From: Flavobacteriales bacterium
GTDB lineage: Bacteria > Bacteroidota > Bacteroidia > Flavobacteriales_D > Sanyastnellaceae
Direction of reading: 5' to 3'
Assembly (NCBI GenBank): GCA_015663855.1
Contig: DQRJ01000106.1
Coordinates: 1 to 24,463, forward strand
DNA length: 24,463 nt
Part shown: in pieces, positions 1 to 7,570 of the stretch
Position numbering within the stretch: position 1 is the stretch's first letter
Layout: every line of letters starts with the position of its first letter
Translations under genes and position numbers: made by a program
Notes under the pieces: generated by a model
Database searches by the model: none
The model's input: only the letters and a program-made list of their open reading frames with translations
What the model was told of the DNA's origin: nothing

Positions 1-87
1 AGATCGCTAACTTGAGTGTTATGAAGACGATGTTTAAGTATTGGCATGTTATACACAAGCCATTCGCTTTGATTATACTATTTATGG
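1..87 (+). repeat. Inverted diverged copy of the 3' part of the cytochrome b-like gene
   Basis: Bases 1-87 read on the plus strand match the reverse complement of 1598-1512 with about 7 mismatches. The plus-strand reading frame starting at base 3 gives peptide IANLSVMKTMFKYWHVIHKP and onward, the same segment as in the gene at 1459-2271. Five mismatches are synonymous and two are conservative (Met/Ile and Val/Met), so both copies look like products of selection on protein and not random error. The match stops one base before the stop codon of the neighbouring minus-strand gene. It may be a fold-back or strain-chimeric assembly join, or the end of a real second operon copy in opposite orientation. 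Confidence 0.85.
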
Positions 88-88
88 G

Positions 89-1471
89 CTAGTATTTTCG
101 GACAATTTTGCCGAACTTCTTTTCTACATTAATGCCGGCATTTTTCAAAAACTTTATCGGCAACTCTCCTCCAGCAAAAATATAAACCAAATCGTTAGTT
201 ATCTCCTCAACTTCCTTTTTATTATCAGCTCCTTCAACACTTAACGAAATAACATCCTCATTTATTTCTACCAAATTTGAATTGTAAATCACTCTCAATT
301 TTCTTTCCTCAATGGCTGCTTCTATCAAATCTCTATTGCCCGCCTTAATTCTCGCGAACTTATCTTTTCTATACGAAAGAATCACCTCGTTTTCTTCCAT
401 TAATAGCATTGCAGACTCAATAGCAGAATCTCCTCCTCCTACTACTAGGGCTTTTTTCTCCTTAATATTCTCTGGTTCAAGCAATCTGTAAGCTACTTTT
501 TGCGACATTTCACCAGGCACACCCAGCTTTCTTGGTGACCCTCTTCGACCAATAGCAATCACCACGTTTGAGGCGAGATACTCCACCTCCTCGGCGCCAT
601 CTTCAACTTCCACGCACACTTTAAACTCGCCAGTTTCTAGTGGCACAATCCTATCTACTTTTGAGTGTTCCGTAACCGAGATATCGTTTTCGGACAGCAC
701 TTTAGTCCAAACCTTGAGCAATTCTTCTTTACTCGTATCAAATAACTTGATCTTCCCTACAAGCGGTAAGTCCATAGGATGAGTCATCACGACTTTAGCT
801 CGAGGGAACGTGAATACCGTACCGCCCAAAGAATCCTGTTCCAAAATCTCGAAGCTCAAACCGTGCTCCTTTGCGCTCAAAGCTGCGGCGATTCCAGCTG
901 GCCCAGCTCCCACTATGATTATATCAAGTATCCCCTCTTTATTTAAATTCCCGCTTTTGACAATGTTTTCGACTGCGTACTTTCCTTGTTCAGTGCTATT
1001 CTTGATAAGCCCCATTCCTCCAAGCTCACCCGCGATATAGATGCCGGAGATATTAGTCTCGTAGTTTGGTTTAACATGAGGCAAATCCACTCCACGAGTT
1101 TCAGTGCCTATCCTGAGACTTATCGCCTCGACCGGACACGAATGAAAGCACGCGCCATGTCCTATGCAACTTGACGCGTTAATTACCGTGGCGACACCAT
1201 CAACTATACCCAATATATCCTGCTCTGGGCAAGATGTGATACAAGCCCCACTACCTATACATTTAGTAACATCTATGTGAGGGTGCAGTGAAACTGGCTC
1301 GAATCGACCTTCTTCTTTCGCAACGACCACCTTGACGGCAAAAGCTTTTGATTTCTTATTCTCTTTCTTTATATAGAACATAACAATCAACCCCCCAATG
1401 AGAACCGTAGCTCCGTAAATCAGAACTTCATCAAGTAAAACAGACAAAAATATCATTTCTAGAATATCCAT
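89..1471 (-). CDS. Membrane-anchored 4Fe-4S/FAD NAD(P)-dependent oxidoreductase
   Basis: This 460-residue protein has an N-terminal membrane segment (about residues 14-34), a two-cluster ferredoxin domain (Cys71/77/81 followed by Pro, and Cys102/108/112 followed by Pro), then a thioredoxin-reductase-like flavoprotein fold. The first nucleotide-binding motif GAGPAG is at about 188-193 and the second, VVGGGDSAIES, near 345. The family is expected to move electrons between NAD(P)H, flavin and iron-sulfur clusters. Here the anchor and the overlapping upstream cytochrome b-like gene (13 bp shared) suggest exchange with membrane heme or quinone. Each cluster motif lacks the usual second cysteine (Ser74 and His105 instead). 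A GIYIAGE motif, normally near the C-terminus of such flavoproteins, lies before GAGPAG. The stop codon is next to the inverted copy at the window edge, but the C-terminus appears complete. The physiological partner is unknown. Confidence 0.85.
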   Translation of the reverse strand: MDILEMIFLSVLLDEVLIYGATVLIGGLIVMFYIKKENKKSKAFAVKVVVAKEEGRFEPVSLHPHIDVTKCIGSGACITSCPEQDILGIVDGVATVINASSCIGHGACFHSCPVEAISLRIGTETRGVDLPHVKPNYETNISGIYIAGELGGMGLIKNSTEQGKYAVENIVKSGNLNKEGILDIIIVGAGPAGIAAALSAKEHGLSFEILEQDSLGGTVFTFPRAKVVMTHPMDLPLVGKIKLFDTSKEELLKVWTKVLSENDISVTEHSKVDRIVPLETGEFKVCVEVEDGAEEVEYLASNVVIAIGRRGSPRKLGVPGEMSQKVAYRLLEPENIKEKKALVVGGGDSAIESAMLLMEENEVILSYRKDKFARIKAGNRDLIEAAIEERKLRVIYNSNLVEINEDVISLSVEGADNKKEVEEITNDLVYIFAGGELPIKFLKNAGINVEKKFGKIVRKY

Positions 1472-2271
1472 GTGTACCCCATAGTTACGGTAACAGCGAC
1501 ATGTACTATCACCACAAATAGCATAATCAAAGCGAATGGCTTATGTATGACATGCCAATACTTAAACATAGTCTTCATAACACTCAAGTTCGCAATCTTA
1601 GAATCTAAGCGCCTCTCCTCTTTAAAAATATCAAGAACTTGTATCTTCTCTTTCCTCGTAGCCGCACTCTCCTTTAAAAATTCTTTTGCGATAGTCAAGC
1701 GTTTCTTACTCGATAATTTAGGGTCTAAAAGCTCACGCAACTGATTGCCTGTGAGAACTACCCCATCCTTCAACCCTTCTAACATAGATCTTTGCTTGTT
1801 CTTGATTTGTTCTAGACCTAATGCTTGGCCTTGGATGTTGCGTGGGATTTGGACATAAATGAACCTCCCCACCACTCCACTGGCTACTATCGCCACCATA
1901 GACCAAAATGCTATACTCACTATTCCCCCAAACTTAAATGAGGTGTGAAATAGAATTAATACAGGCCCAAGTGTACATAGGAAAATATGAAATTCCAGCA
2001 AATACTTAATTCTCAAGTGCTTCTCCATAAATCCATGATTCTTCCTCGCAATATAAATAGCGACACCGAAAGCAATCATAAACGTTCCAATAACTCCCAG
2101 CCCCTGACCGAACAGCCCTGACGGCTTAAACCAGTCATACTCTGAGTGATAAAATCTCTCTTCTAAAGGCAAACTATAAAACGATCTCCCCTCAACCCAG
2201 AGATAGACAGTTACTGCAATGACAATTGCAGACATCGTGGCGATGTATATAAAATGCGTCGTCTTTGTCAT
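1459..2271 (-). CDS. Diheme cytochrome b-like membrane protein
   Basis: This 270-residue integral membrane protein has about five hydrophobic segments: roughly residues 7-26, 55-75, 90-110, 116-137 and 246-266. A long charged loop (about 145-235) separates the last two. Histidines 95/109 and 243/257 form two pairs with HX13H spacing, the arrangement used to hold two hemes across the membrane in ferric-reductase-like and other b-type cytochromes. I infer a transmembrane electron-transfer role, with the ferredoxin-flavoprotein encoded immediately downstream and overlapping by 13 bp as the likely partner. No extracellular CXXCH heme c motif is present. The family name is not certain. A diverged inverted copy of codons for the last membrane region is found at the left edge of the window. 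Confidence 0.7.
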   Translation of the reverse strand: MTKTTHFIYIATMSAIVIAVTVYLWVEGRSFYSLPLEERFYHSEYDWFKPSGLFGQGLGVIGTFMIAFGVAIYIARKNHGFMEKHLRIKYLLEFHIFLCTLGPVLILFHTSFKFGGIVSIAFWSMVAIVASGVVGRFIYVQIPRNIQGQALGLEQIKNKQRSMLEGLKDGVVLTGNQLRELLDPKLSSKKRLTIAKEFLKESAATRKEKIQVLDIFKEERRLDSKIANLSVMKTMFKYWHVIHKPFALIMLFVVIVHVAVTVTMGYTWIF

Positions 2272-2599
2272 TTCATAAATGTACGAACTCCATTAACTTT
2301 TATACTATCAAAATCCAGATGCTTAGGATTTATTAAGAAATTAAACTCTCCTGAAACTAGTACCGAGTTAACTTTAAGAGCCAGAGTCGTGCAATCTCAA
2401 AGAAACTGGCTTCCAATCTTCTTTGCATAATCCCCCATTACCCGAAGGTTTATTTATCCCATCCATCTGAAAATAGACTTAAATCCAAATCACTGACTGA
2501 CAAAGCAACTTTGATAAACCGCTCAGCTACCATTAAATCATTTGGCAAACTTGTTTTAAGGTCTAACTCGTGAGCGCAATAATTGAATCTAAAACGTAT
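2272..2599. other. 328-bp intergenic region, no confident gene
   Basis: The gap lies between two minus-strand genes. On the minus strand, the frame of the upstream saccharopine-dehydrogenase-like gene stays open for 49 codons after its TAG (2599 down to a TAA at 2450-2452). This may be chance, or a separate tiny frame starting at an internal ATG. I see no clear hairpin terminator, tRNA or well-formed promoter. Confidence 0.5.
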
Positions 2600-3736
2600 C
2601 TAAAGTTCATCAATCTGTAAGTCGTAGTTGACACCTCGTTCTTTAAGTCCGTTTAGGATATACTCGACGCATTTGTGGTGTTTTCCTAGATACTCCGGGA
2701 CGATGATGCCTTTTTCGTCGTAGAGACCTTCTGATAGCATTCGAAGTACGGTGGTGGCGGTGTAGCCCGTGGTTCGTGCCATACTGTGGACTTTAGTAGA
2801 TGGGCAGTACTCGTCGAAAAGGCTGTAGGTATACTTTAGATTTTTTCTGTCTTTGACTCCCTCTACTTCGATACGCATAATCGTAAAATCTACTTCGCCG
2901 GGCTTAAGTTCCCATTGCGGGAATAGAAGCTTCGCTGTTAAGTCTATGGGTCGAATGGTAACGCCATTAACTTCGGTGGGTTCCGAGCTAAAAAAGCCGG
3001 CTTCCCGCATAATCTCCATTAGCCTGATATGACCTGGATAACGGAGGGTTTTCTCTTTGATGTTAGGAACGTGAGTCATCGTCTTTGCTAAAGATCGAAT
3101 ACCGTCACTATTAAAAGTTTCGAGGGTTCCTACCTTATCGAAATGAAGGAGTTCGGGTTCAGATAAAGCGGGCTTTGTAATAAGCACACTGTTCTCAATA
3201 TATCGCGCAGGTCTCGTGTACTCTTCGATAACGTCAATGGGTGAGAAAACCGCTTTATACTCGTATGGAAGCTCTCGTACTTTAGGTAGGCCGCCGACGT
3301 AGATGAGGATGGATGAGGTTTGGTCTAAAATTGAGTCCACATACCCCGGGAGAATATTGCTCATTCCTGGCGCCACTCCTATGTCCACAATCGCCGTGAC
3401 ATCGTGCTTCACAGCGAGGTCATTAAGCTCCAAAGCATCTTCTGGGAAGAACGAAATGTCCACCACATTCTTGCCCGCCATAATGATGCTCTTGAGGGTC
3501 GTGAAGCCCATAAACCCGGGCACAGCACACAAAACCAGATCTGCATCCGCAATCACCTTGAGAAGTTGCGATTCATCGCTCAGGTCAGCTTCAACGGTTT
3601 CGATTCGGCTTCCCTGAAATTTATTCAGGTTTTTAGGGCTGAAATCCGCCACTTTTACCTTCATTTTTTCATCTAAGGCCAAATCAAACGCCATAGGCGC
3701 ACCCACGAGCCCCGCTCCTAGTACTGTTACTTTCAT
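2600..3736 (-). CDS. Saccharopine dehydrogenase-family NAD(P)-dependent oxidoreductase
   Basis: This 378-residue cytosolic protein begins with a Rossmann motif, GAGLVG at residues 7-12, followed by segments typical of the saccharopine dehydrogenase/lysine dehydrogenase group: 'DLVLCAVPGFMG', 'VVDISFFPED' and 'DIGVAPGMSN'. A large C-terminal substrate domain carries 'RYPGHIRLMEIMREAGFF'. Members act on lysine-derived or related amino acids (saccharopine, lysine epsilon- or alpha-dehydrogenation), but the substrate cannot be read here. Its ATG overlaps the TGA of the upstream penicillin-acylase-like gene as ATGA, so translation is probably coupled. The pair may release an amine or amino acid outside the cytoplasm and then oxidise it inside; this is inference. 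Length is normal for the family. Confidence 0.85.
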   Translation of the reverse strand: MKVTVLGAGLVGAPMAFDLALDEKMKVKVADFSPKNLNKFQGSRIETVEADLSDESQLLKVIADADLVLCAVPGFMGFTTLKSIIMAGKNVVDISFFPEDALELNDLAVKHDVTAIVDIGVAPGMSNILPGYVDSILDQTSSILIYVGGLPKVRELPYEYKAVFSPIDVIEEYTRPARYIENSVLITKPALSEPELLHFDKVGTLETFNSDGIRSLAKTMTHVPNIKEKTLRYPGHIRLMEIMREAGFFSSEPTEVNGVTIRPIDLTAKLLFPQWELKPGEVDFTIMRIEVEGVKDRKNLKYTYSLFDEYCPSTKVHSMARTTGYTATTVLRMLSEGLYDEKGIIVPEYLGKHHKCVEYILNGLKERGVNYDLQIDEL

Positions 3737-6102
3737 TTTTCAGGCTTTATTATAGAAATTCCTATAGCGTGAGCGTTGATGTCGGATTCGATCATTCGCT
3801 GTTGACGGTAATTTCCACTGTGATACATCTCAGCTTGGTTGTCGAAATAATCGCTAAAGACATTTCCAGACTGACCCGTAGGGAGTACGCTCTCAGAGTT
3901 TTCGACATCTGCAAAATCAATAGCGATTCGCATAGAAGGTCCGGAAAACACTTTGAAATTTACTTCGTCATTCAAGCGGAACTCATACTTATTTAACGCA
4001 TCTTTTGCAGCAGGCACCTTAAACGGGCCTACGTTAAAGAAATCCCCGATATACTTAACGTCCCCCATAGCATGCTTATGGGTTAGAGTGTGAAGATCAC
4101 TGTAAATCCACGCATCGTGGTTATCTCCCAATGCGTCCTGCAGCTCGTCGATTGCGGCAATAAAAGCACGACTTACTATTTCCGATGCTCCATCCGCCTT
4201 CTCGGTATTTACATCGTCCCACCATGGCGATTCGGCATTTTCGAGAAGCATAGGGAAAGAGTATTCGCACACGAAAGTCGGGGTAAACGATTTGAATTTC
4301 TCGTCACCCATATCGTCTCCCATAGCGAGCTTGAGTGTGTTGTACATCCAACGATAATATATCGTTGGGGCTATTTCGCCTAGTTCGTGAGTTCCACGCC
4401 AGTCTTTGATAAGATCGAATGACGATTTATAAATACCGTCGAACTTAGAAGGGTCAAGATCTTCACTGTCGTTATTAAGAATGTACTCGACAAGCATCTT
4501 AGAATTTTTATCGTAAACCGGAGAGTAGTTGTCTAGCTGCAAAGCGTGCACATCATCTATCGTCCAATCACTTTTATCCGTGCTTAAAGCGGCCTGAATA
4601 GACGAGGCTCTCGTATTCCCACTGTAATAATATCCAGGATAGTGAACCCCTTCAACATCTTCGGGCGAATTATTCGCAGAAAACACAAACCCCCTCTCAG
4701 GATTTACAATCTGAGGGTTTTTACTAAAATCATACCAACCCTGAACATCGTTTGAAGCTTTCGTTCCGTCAATAAATGATTTACAATCGACAGAATCTCC
4801 ACGAATAGGCAGCTTCGCAGAAGCCCACCATGCAATATTTCCCTCGCTGTCTCCATACATGATATTAAGTCCTGGAGCGTGAATTAAAGATGCCGACTTT
4901 TTCGCATCTACGATATCGTGAGCTCTGGAAAACCCGTAGAAAGCTTCGTTTAGAAGGTTTTTCGGATACTTCGTATAAGCCCACCACATAGAAATATCGT
5001 CCATGATAATAGGTCCATGATGCGTCTTTTTAATCGGAATTACGATGTCGGAAGAGTCCCTAACGACAATGGTTTGGTATGAAATGTCAAGATCCAACCA
5101 CTTCCCATCGTAGAAATACTTATCGCCCTCAATCTGCTCTTTGTACATATCGATATCATCATTAACGAACATCGTAATTCCCCAAGAATGGGTCAAAGTG
5201 TGGCCTATCGGAGGGAAGGGCATCCCTGCTAAATGATTCCCATAATACTCCAATTCAGGCGTCACTACATGAGCTTCATACCAAACCGATGGGGACGAAA
5301 ATACCATATGCGCGTCATTAGCAAAAACCACTCTCCCCGATTTCGTTTTCTCACCACTTATAACCCAAGAATTCGAACCAATAAACTGCGGGACTGGCAG
5401 TCTTTCATCCAATTCCATCACCATATCCGAAATCGACACCGCATCACCTCCACTAACAGGAATCTTCGTGTTATTCGACAACGTCACAGCGATATCAGCC
5501 ATGTAAGTCGAATCGAAGTTACTCTGGATCCAATCGATAATGGGTTCGTTTTTAAAAGCCATAGCGAAGCTATATCCCATAAATCCCGCTGTTTTATATA
5601 GATCTTCGACATCAAATTTCGCGGGCTCACTCCCTAACAATGTGTACTCAATCGGAAAGTCTCCCTCATCAATAAATGAATTCACACCATTTAAATAAGC
5701 CACCGCTGCCTCAATCACCTCCTCAGGACCATTTTCCTCAAACTCCTTCGCACACTTCTCCGCCGACTCCTTCATCCCTAAAGTCCTTAGATACTTATCA
5801 TTTTCAATCATATCTACACCAAACAATTCAGACAGCTCCCCTCCTCCTGCTCTTCGAATCAAGTCCATTTGCCAAAGCCTCTCCGATGCATGAACATATC
5901 CTAAAGCGAACATCGCATCGGACTCGTTTGCCGCATATATATGAGGAACCGCCATATCGTCGAACACGATCCTCACCTCTTCCGTAACATCATTTGACGT
6001 TATTGTAAATTCATAATTAGTCTCCGAATTAATAACGAAAACATAACCAGCAATAAAGACAAACACTATCACTACAATTACGATACCCAATAATTTTCTC
6101 AT
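3733..6102 (-). CDS. Penicillin acylase-family N-terminal nucleophile hydrolase
   Basis: The 789-residue precursor has an N-terminal hydrophobic segment (residues 5-24) that exports or anchors it in the periplasm. Family landmarks are 'GYVHASERLWQMDLIRR' (about 68-84), the autoprocessing site G242-S243 in GSNSW with Ser243 as expected nucleophile and new N-terminus of the beta chain, ANDAH at 261-265 followed by PSVWYEAHV, and 'PPIGHTLTHSWGIT'. The enzyme family hydrolyses amide bonds in penicillins, acyl-homoserine lactones and other N-acyl compounds; the natural substrate cannot be assigned from sequence. Length fits the usual signal-alpha-spacer-beta plan. The stop codon overlaps the start of the downstream dehydrogenase gene by 4 bp, which suggests a shared substrate pathway. 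Confidence 0.9.
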   Translation of the reverse strand: MRKLLGIVIVVIVFVFIAGYVFVINSETNYEFTITSNDVTEEVRIVFDDMAVPHIYAANESDAMFALGYVHASERLWQMDLIRRAGGGELSELFGVDMIENDKYLRTLGMKESAEKCAKEFEENGPEEVIEAAVAYLNGVNSFIDEGDFPIEYTLLGSEPAKFDVEDLYKTAGFMGYSFAMAFKNEPIIDWIQSNFDSTYMADIAVTLSNNTKIPVSGGDAVSISDMVMELDERLPVPQFIGSNSWVISGEKTKSGRVVFANDAHMVFSSPSVWYEAHVVTPELEYYGNHLAGMPFPPIGHTLTHSWGITMFVNDDIDMYKEQIEGDKYFYDGKWLDLDISYQTIVVRDSSDIVIPIKKTHHGPIIMDDISMWWAYTKYPKNLLNEAFYGFSRAHDIVDAKKSASLIHAPGLNIMYGDSEGNIAWWASAKLPIRGDSVDCKSFIDGTKASNDVQGWYDFSKNPQIVNPERGFVFSANNSPEDVEGVHYPGYYYSGNTRASSIQAALSTDKSDWTIDDVHALQLDNYSPVYDKNSKMLVEYILNNDSEDLDPSKFDGIYKSSFDLIKDWRGTHELGEIAPTIYYRWMYNTLKLAMGDDMGDEKFKSFTPTFVCEYSFPMLLENAESPWWDDVNTEKADGASEIVSRAFIAAIDELQDALGDNHDAWIYSDLHTLTHKHAMGDVKYIGDFFNVGPFKVPAAKDALNKYEFRLNDEVNFKVFSGPSMRIAIDFADVENSESVLPTGQSGNVFSDYFDNQAEMYHSGNYRQQRMIESDINAHAIGISIIKPEK

Positions 6103-6382
6103 TCTCGAAATTTACAATAGATTATCTTTGTTGAACCCTATTGAGTCTTAAGTTTACATCAACAATTGTGATGTCGTAAGATGAAAAGTTACACACTTAT
6201 ATATCTTGTGTTTTAACGATATTATGCTCCTCTCCCCCTTCTACTTAAAAGCTCGATGACAACGGCAGACTATTAATAGAAAAATTAACTTCCTCAACAT
6301 TTTTCAAACATGAGAACATACTTGAAGAAATATATATTACTATTTGGGTGATTTTTGATTGCCAAATTAATTCACATCAACA
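6103..6382. other. 280-bp intergenic region without recognisable gene
   Basis: AT-rich spacer between the dockerin-tail gene's 3' end and the penicillin-acylase-like gene's start. It must hold the promoter of the latter, but I see no full TAnnTTTG match at a sensible distance. The closest, TAAATTTC on the minus strand at 6107-6114, would give an almost leaderless transcript. Confidence 0.4.
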
Positions 6383-7381
6383 CTAACACCCCACTCCGAA
6401 GGCGCCGAGGATGAGTAGTATGTCCGCTACTGTAACGAAACCATCCCCATTGATATCGGCAGTGCAAGACGTGTTGCATCCAAACTCACTTAATACGAGC
6501 AGCAAGTCCTGCACGGTCGTTACACCATCACCATTAAGGTCAGTAACACAACCACTCACAACGGGAGTTCCGGAAATGAGTTGGTAGCTAAGTGTGGTTT
6601 GGGGTGCCCCTCCAGCATCATCAGTGGTGGTTCCATATGTTAAAATAGGCTCTAACGTCTCCTCATGGAACCAATAATAATAATCGTCATTCACGTTAAC
6701 CGTCATTAAGGGGGTTCCGAATATCCAGACCAAAATCTGGAACGACTCCGTTACATGGACCCTCACCACATCCTCGAATACTTCAGGATCGCCCCCGAAA
6801 GTAAGTGGCGGAAGAATGACCGTTCCAAAAGCATCCGGAGTACCCAAATAATTCCCGTTTACAATCGTAGTCGAATCCTCACCGGCATTCAATCCGGTAA
6901 GCACACCAGTATACCCCATCGTGCTCCATGAAATCCCGGGCGTAATAGGAAAAACTTCCTTCACGACGGGAGTAGTGTAAATAATAGCCTGTGCGCCAGC
7001 TAACCCTAATATCGCCTTATAATCGGTCCCATTCTCCCAGTATGCGTATCCGGCCAGCTGGGTGGAGGCTTGTGCTACCGTAGCTGTCGGGTAAATCGCG
7101 GATTGCGCTGTGGCAGTTGGATCTACATATGAATGCTCGTATATCGCAGTTGATATTAGGTTTGAAAAATCCCAAACCACATCTATCACCCCAGTACTAC
7201 CCCCTGAAGGATCGAACCCGAATGTATTAGCATCAGAAATTTGAATAACATCCCCTATCTGAGGGATTTGGTTTGTAGCAGTGATAACAGGATACTGTGC
7301 TAATGCAGTAATAGATGCGATTGCAAATGAAACCACCATTAACAACTTCAGGACTTGATTTTTCATGTCTAACTTATTCAT
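6383..7381 (-). CDS. Secreted protein with C-terminal dockerin-like calcium-binding repeats
   Basis: This 332-residue protein starts with a signal peptide ending near ALAQ (about residue 29). The central 220 residues are rich in beta-forming residues and match no family I recognise. The C-terminus carries two calcium-loop repeats, DLNGDGVTTVQDLLLVLSEF and DINGDGFVTVADILLILGAF, each followed by Cys. These resemble type I dockerin/EF-hand loops, with the Asp/Asn ligands present and paired cysteines (GC..C, GVGC end). In marine Flavobacteriia, such tails are found on cell-surface or extracellular proteins, and no cohesin partner is visible here. An alternative start lies at Met6, which would give a more compact signal peptide. 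It is monocistronic by spacing and divergent from the amidohydrolase gene. Confidence 0.7.
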   Translation of the reverse strand: MNKLDMKNQVLKLLMVVSFAIASITALAQYPVITATNQIPQIGDVIQISDANTFGFDPSGGSTGVIDVVWDFSNLISTAIYEHSYVDPTATAQSAIYPTATVAQASTQLAGYAYWENGTDYKAILGLAGAQAIIYTTPVVKEVFPITPGISWSTMGYTGVLTGLNAGEDSTTIVNGNYLGTPDAFGTVILPPLTFGGDPEVFEDVVRVHVTESFQILVWIFGTPLMTVNVNDDYYYWFHEETLEPILTYGTTTDDAGGAPQTTLSYQLISGTPVVSGCVTDLNGDGVTTVQDLLLVLSEFGCNTSCTADINGDGFVTVADILLILGAFGVGC

Positions 7382-7448
7382 TCAGTATTAGTAAGGTACA
7401 TAATAAACATACAATTGCAAAACGTCACTAGAGCCATTATAGTCAACT

Positions 7449-7464
7449 CAACTCGTGAGAGTTG
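7449..7464. promoter_or_regulatory. Perfect 6-bp inverted repeat, possible operator
   Basis: CAACTC-GTGA-GAGTTG lies in the 189-bp divergent spacer between the dockerin-tail gene and the amidohydrolase gene. It ends at the proposed -33 element of the plus-strand promoter candidate. It could be an operator or a small hairpin; a 6-bp dyad can also occur by chance. Confidence 0.25.
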
Positions 7465-7489
7465 CTCAAATTATTTATTTATAATCTTG
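7462..7489 (+). promoter_or_regulatory. Candidate Bacteroidota promoter for the M20 amidohydrolase
   Basis: TTG at 7462-7464 is followed after 17 bases by TAATCTTG at 7482-7489, one mismatch from TAnnTTTG. It would place the start of transcription about 75 bases before the ATG. Spacing is slightly short for the class, so this is weak. Confidence 0.3.
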
Positions 7490-7570
7490 TGAAAAATGAA
7501 ATCAATACTATTGACCTATCTTGTAATGCCTATTAATTAAATCACCATCACCTAGACAAAACCTATACAT

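Noticed and set aside
41..244. Plus-strand open frame across the left-edge join
   Set aside because: It runs antisense to the 3' end of the flavoprotein gene and spans the inverted-repeat join; its peptide has no coding character of its own.
5233..5987. Long plus-strand frames antisense to the penicillin-acylase gene
   Set aside because: The opposite strand encodes a full Ntn-hydrolase with catalytic motifs; the antisense peptides are low-complexity (Pro/Ser/His-rich) shadows.
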